Source: Spartobacteria bacterium UBA6821 | GTDB taxonomy: Bacteria; Verrucomicrobiota; Verrucomicrobiia; Chthoniobacterales; UBA6821 | NCBI GenBank assembly: GCA_002452515.1 | Contig: DKEN01000105.1 | Span: 1-58,396 of the forward strand | Length of the DNA: 58,396 bases | Reading direction: 5' to 3' | Part shown: in pieces, positions 42,801 to 50,091 of the stretch | How the letters are laid out: each line of letters starts with the position of its first letter | Numbering within the stretch: position 1 is the first letter of the stretch | Position numbers and translations under genes: made by a program | The notes under the pieces: generated by a model | What the model saw: only the letters and a program-made list of their open reading frames with translations | What the model was told of the DNA's origin: nothing | The model's database searches: none

Positions 42801-43541
42801 ATGACTCTTTCTGAATCTGATTTCATCGATCTGCAGACGCTGACAGGAGTCATGCGGACACACCGCTTCCGTCCCGGTACTGGCGTCTGGCCCGGAGTGA
42901 TTCTCTATTCAGAGATCTATCAAATGACCGGACCAATCCAACGCTTGGCGTCACGATTGGCCGGTGAGGGATTCGAGGTGCTCGTGCCGGAAGTCTATCA
43001 TGAATACGAAGAGCCGGGCACGGTGCTTGGTTACGATAAGGAGGGAACAGATCGCGGGAATTTTCTCAAATTTGAAAAACCTGTCTCCTCCTTTGACAGT
43101 GATTCCCGAGCATTGATTGAATATCTGCTGAATCGCTTCGAATATCCGTGGAAGGGGGTTGGGACACTTGGATTCTGTCTTGGCGGACATCTTGCTTTTC
43201 GTGCTGCCCTAGATCCTCGAGTTACGGCAAGTAGCTGTTTTTATGCGACAGACATTCATTCAGCTACACTAGGACACGGAAAACACGACGATACTCTGAG
43301 CCGCAGTGGGGAGATCGAGGCGGAGTTACTTCTGATCTGGGGGCGTCAGGATCCTCATGTGCCCGCTGAAGGGCGTCGGCTTATTTACGACACACTCACC
43401 GAGAAACAACGGAACTTCCAGTGGCATGAATTCAATGCCGCCCATGCCTTCGCGCGCGATGAGGGGATTCGGTACGATGCGGCATCCACGAGGATTGCAT
43501 GGGAATTAACCATCGAACTCTTCAAGCGCACGCTTGCTTGA
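42801..43541 (+). CDS. Dienelactone hydrolase family protein
   Basis: This 246-residue alpha/beta hydrolase has the nucleophile motif GTLGFCLGGHLAF (Cys in place of Ser, as in dienelactone hydrolase), an Asp in LLIWGRQDPHVPAEGR, and a catalytic His in NAAHAFARD. The family hydrolyses lactones or other esters; the substrate is unknown, and no aromatic-degradation genes are nearby. It is convergent with the M56 gene, with 12 bp between stops. Confidence 0.9.
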   Translation: MTLSESDFIDLQTLTGVMRTHRFRPGTGVWPGVILYSEIYQMTGPIQRLASRLAGEGFEVLVPEVYHEYEEPGTVLGYDKEGTDRGNFLKFEKPVSSFDSDSRALIEYLLNRFEYPWKGVGTLGFCLGGHLAFRAALDPRVTASSCFYATDIHSATLGHGKHDDTLSRSGEIEAELLLIWGRQDPHVPAEGRRLIYDTLTEKQRNFQWHEFNAAHAFARDEGIRYDAASTRIAWELTIELFKRTLA

Positions 43542-43553
43542 GTTCTGGATCGC

Positions 43554-45155
43554 TCACTGTTTATTTTTAGGTTCGGTTGGGGAGTGATTCAGTTTGGCGG
43601 TGAGAAAGAGGAAGACGACCCGAGGGCCGGTATTCGAAGGGATGTTCTCATTGAAGGATTCTTTGCCGTTCATTTTTACCGGAAGAGGGATGCCGATTGT
43701 CTGGCCGTCATTCAAGGCTTCGAGGAAGTACGACTCCTTCGTGGTGAAACTTGGAGTTTCAAGTCCAGTAGTTCCCTTGATCATGCCATCAAAATGGGTA
43801 AGCCGACTTACGCCGGAAATGGTAATTTTTCCCTCCTGCCAGGTGGGGGTCACTTCGACGGAAACACCGACATCCATTTTTTTCAGCTCCTGAGGGGTCC
43901 AGTTGCCGTTTGAATGATTTTCACAGGCAGTGGGAAAGATCATTTCGTTTGCGATCATGATGCGGCATTTTTGCCCATCCCTGACGGTGACTTTAGGAGC
44001 AGAGAGAAGATCCATTCCACACAGTGAATGATTTTTATCTGAGAAAAAACTGAGGTTGCCCTTTGTTACTGCGGCATCAATCCGAAGTCTGTTGGCTGTG
44101 TAGACTGATTCGTCGATTGCCATAAATCTTGTTTCAATCGTGATCTGTCTCGCCTTGGAATCTCCGGCGATGGGTTTGGGTTCTTCTCCTGAGAGTCGGG
44201 AGATTGAAAAGATGCCGAACAGTCCCAGAAAGGCCACCCCCGAGAGGGCGACAAGGAGAGGACTCGCCGCTCTACGCCGCAATGAGGGAGTGAGAATGGC
44301 CCGGAGGCGTTTCTCTATCCGGGGAGAGGAGGCCATTGCAAGGGCCGCAGTCCTTCTTGCTCGCGAGGCAATCTCAACAAGCGTTTGCGCGTAGTCGGCG
44401 GCGGGAAAGTTTCGGTTCAGGACAATGTCGTCGCACGCCTGTTCCCGTTCACGGCGAAGGCGTACGAGGGCAAGGCGGACAAGAGGATGCCACCAATACA
44501 GAGCCTCCGTTAATGCGAGAAGGGGCTGTATCCGATGATCGCCACGTCGCAGATGCGCGAGTTCGTGGCAGAGGACCATGGTCAGTCGTTCTTCGGGCCA
44601 TGCGGCAGCATCGGCGGGAAGAATGATTACAGGTCGGAGCCATCCCGTCAGTGCTGCGACGGGGAGTTCTTCCGAGAGCAGAAGGGGAGGCAAGACCTCT
44701 TCGCCTAGGAGTTTTTGGACTTTCCAGGGGAGAAGAAAAGGAACGGAGCGGCGACGCAGAGAGTGGAGCGAGAGGAGCCCGCTTCCGAGGCGTGCCGATT
44801 GCACCACGATGCCGCCGATCAGAAGAAGAGCCAGAAGAGTGCTCGCATCTGGCTTGGGATAGAGTGGTTGCTGTTGTATCAGGATCGGCGGGTTTGCAGG
44901 AGAAGATGTTGCCGGAGTTATTGCCCTCCATTTGGCTTCAATGAGAGTGATTGGGGAAATGGGAGGAAGAGTCCTCTTCGGTGCCCAGAGGATGCCGCAA
45001 GGAATCAGTGCTGCTGCGGCAAGGGAAAGAAGGATCACCCAGTACCGTTCCGCAGCGGAAGCGGAGCGCATCAGGAATAACATCCCGAAGGCTCCTGTCA
45101 GAATCAGCGAAGAACGAAGCATCACATCGCAAAGAAAGCCGAATTCGTTGTGCAT
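43554..45155 (-). CDS. BlaR1-type M56 metallopeptidase fused to a secretin-like beta domain
   Basis: This 533-residue protein has N-terminal transmembrane segments (SSLILTGAFGMLFLMRS, YWVILLSLAAAALIPCGIL) and the M56 zinc-protease core with CHELAHLRRGDH and EALYWWHPLVRLALVRLRREREQACDD. One more helix (PLLVALSGVAFLGLFGIFSI) follows. BlaR1/MecR1 have a penicillin-binding sensor, but here the exported C-terminus reads LLSAPKVTVRDGQKCRI, MDVGVSVEVTPTWQEGKITI and LNDGQTIGIPLPV, resembling the core of secretin-like domains. It probably cleaves or inactivates the BlaI repressor encoded 8 bp upstream. The ATG at 45155 is used because the open frame before it overlaps blaI. Confidence 0.85.
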   Translation of the reverse strand: MHNEFGFLCDVMLRSSLILTGAFGMLFLMRSASAAERYWVILLSLAAAALIPCGILWAPKRTLPPISPITLIEAKWRAITPATSSPANPPILIQQQPLYPKPDASTLLALLLIGGIVVQSARLGSGLLSLHSLRRRSVPFLLPWKVQKLLGEEVLPPLLLSEELPVAALTGWLRPVIILPADAAAWPEERLTMVLCHELAHLRRGDHRIQPLLALTEALYWWHPLVRLALVRLRREREQACDDIVLNRNFPAADYAQTLVEIASRARRTAALAMASSPRIEKRLRAILTPSLRRRAASPLLVALSGVAFLGLFGIFSISRLSGEEPKPIAGDSKARQITIETRFMAIDESVYTANRLRIDAAVTKGNLSFFSDKNHSLCGMDLLSAPKVTVRDGQKCRIMIANEMIFPTACENHSNGNWTPQELKKMDVGVSVEVTPTWQEGKITISGVSRLTHFDGMIKGTTGLETPSFTTKESYFLEALNDGQTIGIPLPVKMNGKESFNENIPSNTGPRVVFLFLTAKLNHSPTEPKNKQ

Positions 45156-45163
45156 AGGTGGTA

Positions 45164-45571
45164 TCAATTCTCCGTGGAGGGTTGTTTTTCCCGGGCCTGT
45201 TCGATCATCAGCTTGAGACGATCGAGTTCTTCGGGGGTGATTTTTGTTTCTTTTGAGTCGAACAGAGTGGCGATGAGTTGTTCTCGCGAGCCGTTGAAGA
45301 GTGTCTCCAGAACGCGCTGGAGGATCGAGTGACGTCCCTGTCTCTGCGTGATTGTTGTCCTGTAGATGTAGCGGGGGCCGTCGCTCTCGTGAGTCAGGAC
45401 TCCTTTTTCTTCCATGACGCGGAGAAGGGCGCGCACGGCGGAGTAGGAGGGAGGATCGGGGAGACACTCCCGGATTTCCGCGGCTGTGCCCTTGCCTTCG
45501 GCAAGAAGGATTTCAATGACCTGCCTTTCACGTCGGCTGAGTTTGTTTTCCCAAGATAATTTCTGTTTCAT
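45164..45571 (-). CDS. blaI: BlaI/MecI/CopY-family transcriptional repressor
   Basis: This 135-residue winged-helix repressor contains LSRRERQVIEILLAEGKGTAAEIRECLPDPPSYSAVRALLRVMEEKGVLTHESDGPRYIYR and a C-terminal dimerisation helix (LETLFNGSREQLIATLF). It is followed by its M56 partner. A 37-bp near-perfect palindrome covers its own start codon (45570-45606), strongly suggesting autorepression. A beta-lactam link is not implied, because the partner lacks a penicillin-binding domain. Confidence 0.93.
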   Translation of the reverse strand: MKQKLSWENKLSRRERQVIEILLAEGKGTAAEIRECLPDPPSYSAVRALLRVMEEKGVLTHESDGPRYIYRTTITQRQGRHSILQRVLETLFNGSREQLIATLFDSKETKITPEELDRLKLMIEQAREKQPSTEN

Positions 45572-45606
45572 GCTGGTTTTCCAGCACAGTGCTGAAAAAC
45601 CAGCAT
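45570..45606. promoter_or_regulatory. Near-perfect 37-bp palindrome, likely BlaI operator
   Basis: ATGCTGGTTTTCCAGCAC (45570-45587), a central A, and GTGCTGAAAAACCAGCAT (45589-45606) are inverted with a single mismatch. Each half is itself a smaller dyad, TGCTG-N6-CAGCA, so two repressor dimers could bind side by side. The left end overlaps the blaI start codon. Confidence 0.85.
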
Positions 45607-45714
45607 TCAGGTCAATGCTTTTTCTAGGGAATCTTCAGCCTATTTCAACACCAATCCCGAGATCATCACATCGGAGCAGATTCTCTGCTTTCCAGATTAA
45701 TTCCAGGCGCAACC

Positions 45715-46119
45715 CTACCCCTTCAGTTCATATGCCACCACATCGAGTCCCGGGATTTGGTTGAAGTGTTTTGCATTACGGGTGAGAACCGGGATGCCTC
45801 GCGCCACGGCGCAGGCGGCGATCCAGAGATCGGGATAGTCGGGGGCTTTCCCATTTCCGGCCATGACTCCCCAGAGCTCGCAATAGCAATCCATTGTCTT
45901 TTGATCCAAGGCGAGCAGAAGGAATCCGCTGTAAAAAGACTCCAGTTCGATGAGTGTGATGCCTTTGAATAGGGCACCCCTTGAGAATTCTGCCTGTGTG
46001 ATCCAGGGAACAACCAAGGAAGCTTCTCCAGCTTTCTCAATAAGGTCACTGATTCGATTGCGTTTGCTGCCAAACCTCCAGAGATCGATCAGAACCGTCG
46101 TGTCGGCGATCAACTCCAT
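45715..46119 (-). CDS. vapC: PIN-domain toxin, VapC family
   Basis: This 134-residue PIN-domain protein is a probable Mg-dependent RNase. Acidic active-site residues are visible in IADTTVLIDLWR (Asp), TQAEFSRG (Glu) and APDYPDLWIAACAVARG (Asp), with a late LTRNAKHFNQIPGL as usual in VapC. It overlaps the antitoxin gene upstream by 10 bp. Its likely role is growth arrest upon loss or degradation of the antitoxin. Confidence 0.9.
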   Translation of the reverse strand: MELIADTTVLIDLWRFGSKRNRISDLIEKAGEASLVVPWITQAEFSRGALFKGITLIELESFYSGFLLLALDQKTMDCYCELWGVMAGNGKAPDYPDLWIAACAVARGIPVLTRNAKHFNQIPGLDVVAYELKG

Positions 46120-46334
46120 GAGGATGAGAGCGTTCTCCGAGTTGCGTTGATGGTTGCTTCCAGTTCAGTAAAATCCTTATCCGGCAGTTTGGGGAGGGAT
46201 TGGGAAGCCTTGATCGCAGCTTCCAAGGTTCCTTTTCGGGGAACGAGTTTCTCGATCACTTCGGAGAAGGTTTGGCCATCTTTCCACGCAAGAAGCCGCT
46301 GGTAGGCCGTTTCCGTCAGGGAGATCGTTTTCAC
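46110..46334 (-). CDS. vapB: VapB-type antitoxin
   Basis: This 74-residue protein begins KTISLTETAYQRLLAWKDGQTFSEVIEKLV, a ribbon-helix-helix-like antitoxin start often paired with PIN toxins, followed by a C-terminal toxin-binding tail. The start is GTG at 46334; a GTG three codons earlier is also possible, but homologues begin at this point. The stop overlaps the vapC start. Confidence 0.82.
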   Translation of the reverse strand: MKTISLTETAYQRLLAWKDGQTFSEVIEKLVPRKGTLEAAIKASQSLPKLPDKDFTELEATINATRRTLSSSWS

Positions 46335-46630
46335 ATAGAACACATGACATAGAACACAGGCTGTGTCAAATAGACCGCTTTGGATAGGTAGAGCGGTCTT
46401 GATTTATTCTGACGCAAAGAAACTAACTGCAATTTTCGCGCGGATGCGCGGAGAACTCAGAGGAGGAATCTGATTGATCGGCAATAAACTGATTTTAGGG
46501 GGCTAGTCTACGGCATAGGAGTTTTCGTCTTTTTACGACTATCTCCGCGCCTCTGCTTCTCTGTGCACGCTCCCTTCAGCCTTTTGCCTTCTCTTCCTGA
46601 TTTTCTGAGTTCCTGATTAAATCTGTAGGA
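46335..46630. repeat. Intergenic region with inverted GC-rich words
   Basis: Left words GCGCGGATGCGCGGAG and AACTCAGAGG (about 46438-46465) are matched on the opposite strand by words in CTCCGCGCCTCTGCTTCTCTGTG (about 46542-46564). The arms enclose about 80 bp. No gene is seen. The pattern is similar in layout to those at 185-604 and 56520-56690, although the words differ. Confidence 0.4.
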
Positions 46631-47662
46631 TCAACTTCTCCTTACCCTTCCCGAAATCATGACATCCGACCCAATTTTTTTGTAGGTGACATTCTCCAGA
46701 TGGGCTGGGGAGATTTTGCTGCTGACGGCGGCCACTTTGCCTCCCTGGATGATGGGTGCGATGAAGAAGCGGACTTCGTTGACCAATTTCTGTTTGAAGG
46801 CTTCTCCAAGTGTCTGTCCGCCGCCTTCGATGAGAACGCTGGAGATGCCGCGTTTCCCGAATTCCTTGAGAACCGCGCGAAGACTCTTGCCCGTAAAAAC
46901 GAGCGTTCTATCGCGATACCTGTCTGTGAAAAGACAGGCCTGCTCCGGCAGATCGCCGGAACGCGACCAGACCACCCTCCACGGTTGGGGATGTCCCTTT
47001 TGTAATTTAATACCCCGGATAGTGAGTGAGGGATCATCCATTCTGATAGTTTCACCTCCGACCAAAATGGCCTCGATGGAAGCCCTCAAATGCATCGCTT
47101 CCTTGCGACTGGCTGCCGAGGTGATCCAACGACGCCCGTGAAGCTTGAGAGGGGAATCAAGGCGGCCATCGAGTGACATTCCAGCCTTGGCAATTACCCA
47201 GGGGAATCCTGTTGCCATGCGATGATTCCAGTGGGCATTAAGCGACGCACACTCTGTAGCAAGAAACCCGGAAACTACTTCGATGCCAGCCTTCCGGAGA
47301 ATCTTTTCTGCACGTCCTCGATGTCGGGAATCAGGATCCGTTGCCCCATAGACCACGCGTTTGATACCTGCCGCGATAATCGCCTCAGTGCAGGGAGGCG
47401 TGCGTCCGTGAGAGGAACACGGCTCCAGGGTGACATAGAGGGTAGCGCCTTTCGCCTGAGAGGGAGTGACTTGGCACAGAGTCTCGATCTCGGCGTGGGG
47501 AAGTCCCGCGGCATGGTGGTAACTTTTGGCTAGAAAGCGGCCGTTTTTGGCCAGGAGGGCACCGACGGCAGGATTCGGGGCGGTTTTTCCGATACCATGT
47601 CGTGCTTCCTCGATAGCCATCCTCATGAAGCGCTCATCACGAAAATCCGGAGGAGGGACCAT
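46631..47662 (-). CDS. ribD: Bifunctional diaminohydroxyphosphoribosylaminopyrimidine deaminase / 5-amino-6-(5-phosphoribosylamino)uracil reductase
   Basis: RibD carries out the second and third steps of riboflavin synthesis. The 343-residue product has a cytidine-deaminase-like domain with zinc ligands in PHAEIETL and CSSHGRTPPC, and a reductase domain with KAGMSLDGRL, ILVGGETIRMDDPSL and VLIEGGGQTLGEAF. The frame stays open to 47770, but the ATG at 47662 precedes the first conserved block and has GGAG about 14 bases upstream. No other rib genes adjoin. It diverges from the RNA methyltransferase gene. Confidence 0.94.
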   Translation of the reverse strand: MVPPPDFRDERFMRMAIEEARHGIGKTAPNPAVGALLAKNGRFLAKSYHHAAGLPHAEIETLCQVTPSQAKGATLYVTLEPCSSHGRTPPCTEAIIAAGIKRVVYGATDPDSRHRGRAEKILRKAGIEVVSGFLATECASLNAHWNHRMATGFPWVIAKAGMSLDGRLDSPLKLHGRRWITSAASRKEAMHLRASIEAILVGGETIRMDDPSLTIRGIKLQKGHPQPWRVVWSRSGDLPEQACLFTDRYRDRTLVFTGKSLRAVLKEFGKRGISSVLIEGGGQTLGEAFKQKLVNEVRFFIAPIIQGGKVAAVSSKISPAHLENVTYKKIGSDVMISGRVRRS

Positions 47663-47806
47663 GCCGTGCGATTTCATCTCCTTTGTTTTGCCCCGCTTCA
47701 CCTGATTCGTCGAGTCTTTGGGAAATCGTTGGGTAAATCCTCTCAGTCGCCGGTGGATTCCTTGCAGCAACTCTCACGATGCGATTTACTTAGCCTTTAC
47801 TAGAAT

Positions 47807-48907
47807 ATGGCCATTTCAGAACACACACCTGCATTCCGTCCGGGACAGGAGATAACCCTCACTATTAACGATCTCGCATTTGGCGGCAAGGGGGTTGGTC
47901 GTGTCAACGGCATCGCCTGTTTTGTGCCTGGTGTCATCGATGGCGAGACGGTGCGGGTTCGTATCATCAAGGTGAAGTCGCGTTTGATGGAGGCTATTCT
48001 TTTGGAAGTCCTGGAGCCTTCCCCCTATCGAGTCGAGGCCCCCTGTCCTGTCTTTTTGAAATGCGGAGGATGTAACTACCAGCACATCGACTACGCCCAT
48101 CAGCTTTCGTTTAAGGAGAAGCAACTTCGGGAGGCATTGCGTCGGCTTGGTGGACTGGAGACTCCTCCTGTGGAACCGATGATTCCTTCTCCCAGCCCTT
48201 ATCATTATCGGAATCGTATTTCGGTTCACTTTAAGGAAGGGGTGGTTGGGTTCTACGCTGAGGGATCGAATCGCATTGTCCCTGTGGAGCGCTGTCTGAT
48301 TGCTTCTGAGGAGGTGAACACAGGGCTCAAGGAGCTGATCAAGTCACGACCCCAGAATGGTGATTCCCTGATCGGAGAGAAGAAACGCTATGGAGGATTC
48401 CGACAGGTGAACAATGCCGTGGCGGAAATCTTGAAAGAGACGGTCAGGGCAGCGGTTCAGCCTGCTGAAGTGCCTGGTCTGCTGTTAATCGATGCCTATT
48501 GTGGGGCTGGATTTTTCGGCCATGAATTGCACACCCTTTTTATCAAAGTAATCGGCATCGAGCGTTCGATCGCCTCCGTAGCGATGGCCTCCCGCCAGGG
48601 TGCCGTGAACGAGGAATACCACGCCGGAAATGTGGAGGATCTTCTCCCTTCGGCGCTTGCTGCGGCTCCCTCCGAGGGAACGGTGCTGCTCCTTGACCCT
48701 CCCGCCGAGGGATTGGCTGAGATCGTGACGGAGGCGATTCTGGAACAACCTCCTTTCAGAATTGTCTATGTTTCCTGTGATCCCGCCACACTTTCCCGAG
48801 ATGCAAAACGTCTCTCCGAGCGCTATCGTCTTGTGAAGGTGACGCCGCTTGACATGTTCCCGCAAACTGCGGAAATCGAATCGGTTTCGATTTTTGAGAA
48901 GATCTAA
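47807..48907 (+). CDS. Class I SAM-dependent RNA (uracil-5-)methyltransferase, TrmA/RlmD family
   Basis: This 366-residue protein has an N-terminal TRAM domain (ITLTINDLAFGGKGVGRVNGIACFVPGVIDGE), a cysteine group CPVFLKCGGCNYQH that fits the Fe-S site of RumA-type enzymes, a SAM domain (LLIDAYCGAGFFGHEL), LLLDPPAEGL and the catalytic-Cys motif YVSCDPATLSRD. It methylates uracil-5 in 23S rRNA or tRNA; which site cannot be told by eye. Confidence 0.92.
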   Translation: MAISEHTPAFRPGQEITLTINDLAFGGKGVGRVNGIACFVPGVIDGETVRVRIIKVKSRLMEAILLEVLEPSPYRVEAPCPVFLKCGGCNYQHIDYAHQLSFKEKQLREALRRLGGLETPPVEPMIPSPSPYHYRNRISVHFKEGVVGFYAEGSNRIVPVERCLIASEEVNTGLKELIKSRPQNGDSLIGEKKRYGGFRQVNNAVAEILKETVRAAVQPAEVPGLLLIDAYCGAGFFGHELHTLFIKVIGIERSIASVAMASRQGAVNEEYHAGNVEDLLPSALAAAPSEGTVLLLDPPAEGLAEIVTEAILEQPPFRIVYVSCDPATLSRDAKRLSERYRLVKVTPLDMFPQTAEIESVSIFEKI

Positions 48908-48921
48908 CTATTCCTTCACCG

Positions 48922-50091
48922 ATGATAACACGTCGCTTTGGCAGAACCGGTCTCGATATGCCCGTCTTCTCCTGCGGGGGAATGCGTTATCAGCACAGTT
49001 GGGTCGATAAGGAGGCCGACGGCATCACCGATGAGGGTCAGGAAAACCTGGAAGCCTGTATCCGGCGTGCCTTGGAGGTCGGGATCAATCACATCGAAAC
49101 CGCCCGGGGTTACGGCACCTCGGAGGTTCAGTTAGGGCGCATCCTGCCGAAATTACCCCGGAGCGAGATGATCGTGCAGACCAAGGTGGCCCCTGCCTCC
49201 GCGGAGGAGTTTCGCAAAACATTCGATCTTTCGATGAGGAACCTGCAACTGGAGTCAGTCGATCTCCTCTCGATCCATGGAATCAACAACCGCGAACTCT
49301 GGGAGGAAACAATCAGTCCTGGTGGTGCGCTGGAGGCTGCACGACAAATCGTTCATGAGGGACGTGCCACCTTCGTCGGATTTTCGACACATGCGCCGTG
49401 CGATTTGATTGAGGAAATCATCGAGAGCGATGTCTTCGATTATGTGAATCTTCACTGGTATTTCATGAACCAGACTAACTGGAGTGCTGTTGAGGCCGCC
49501 ACACGGCATGACATGGGAGTGTTCATCATCAGCCCGACTGAAAAAGGAGGTTGCCTTCATCAACCTTCCGAGAAACTTTCCTCCCTGACCTCCCCACTTT
49601 CTCCGATGGTCTTCAATGACCTGAACTGTCTGTTGCATCCCGAGGTGCACACGCTGAGCATCGGCGCGGCGCGCCCGTCTGATTTCGATGAGCATCTGAA
49701 AACCCTTCCCCTACTCGCTGATGGCAAGGGGGAGAGTTTGGTGAAGGAGATTGTTGATCGATTGGAGGCCGAATTTCTAAAAACCAACGGACATGTCATG
49801 CCTTCCCGGTGGGACACGGATCTTCCACCCTTTGAGAAAGTTCCCGGTGGGATCAATCTTCAGGAGATCGTCCGCCTCTGGTCGCTGGATCGCGCCTTTG
49901 ACATACAGACCTACGGAAAGCTGCGCTACAACCTGCTCGGAAACGGTGGACATTGGTTCCCCGGAGTGAATGCGACTGAATTCGATGAGTCGGCAATCAA
50001 ACGTATCGGTGCTCATCTGCCTTCGCTGCTAAAAAAAGCCCATGAACGCTTTGGCGATGCTCCCCGAAAGAGACTTCAGCAGAATGACTGA
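48922..50091 (+). CDS. Aldo/keto reductase family protein
   Basis: This 389-residue protein resembles the larger aldo/keto reductases. It begins RRFGRTGLDMPVFSCGGMRYQ, then has NHIETARGYGTSEVQLGRIL (Asp/Tyr region, with Glu in place of the usual Asp), MIVQTKVAP and LQLESVDLLSIHGIN. The usual catalytic Asp of the DTAxxYG motif reads as Glu (ETARGYG), as seen in some subfamilies. The C-terminal extension (about residues 270-389) lacks the Fe-S cysteines of some relatives. Substrate unknown. Its stop overlaps the uvrA start by 8 bp. Confidence 0.88.
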   Translation: MITRRFGRTGLDMPVFSCGGMRYQHSWVDKEADGITDEGQENLEACIRRALEVGINHIETARGYGTSEVQLGRILPKLPRSEMIVQTKVAPASAEEFRKTFDLSMRNLQLESVDLLSIHGINNRELWEETISPGGALEAARQIVHEGRATFVGFSTHAPCDLIEEIIESDVFDYVNLHWYFMNQTNWSAVEAATRHDMGVFIISPTEKGGCLHQPSEKLSSLTSPLSPMVFNDLNCLLHPEVHTLSIGAARPSDFDEHLKTLPLLADGKGESLVKEIVDRLEAEFLKTNGHVMPSRWDTDLPPFEKVPGGINLQEIVRLWSLDRAFDIQTYGKLRYNLLGNGGHWFPGVNATEFDESAIKRIGAHLPSLLKKAHERFGDAPRKRLQQND

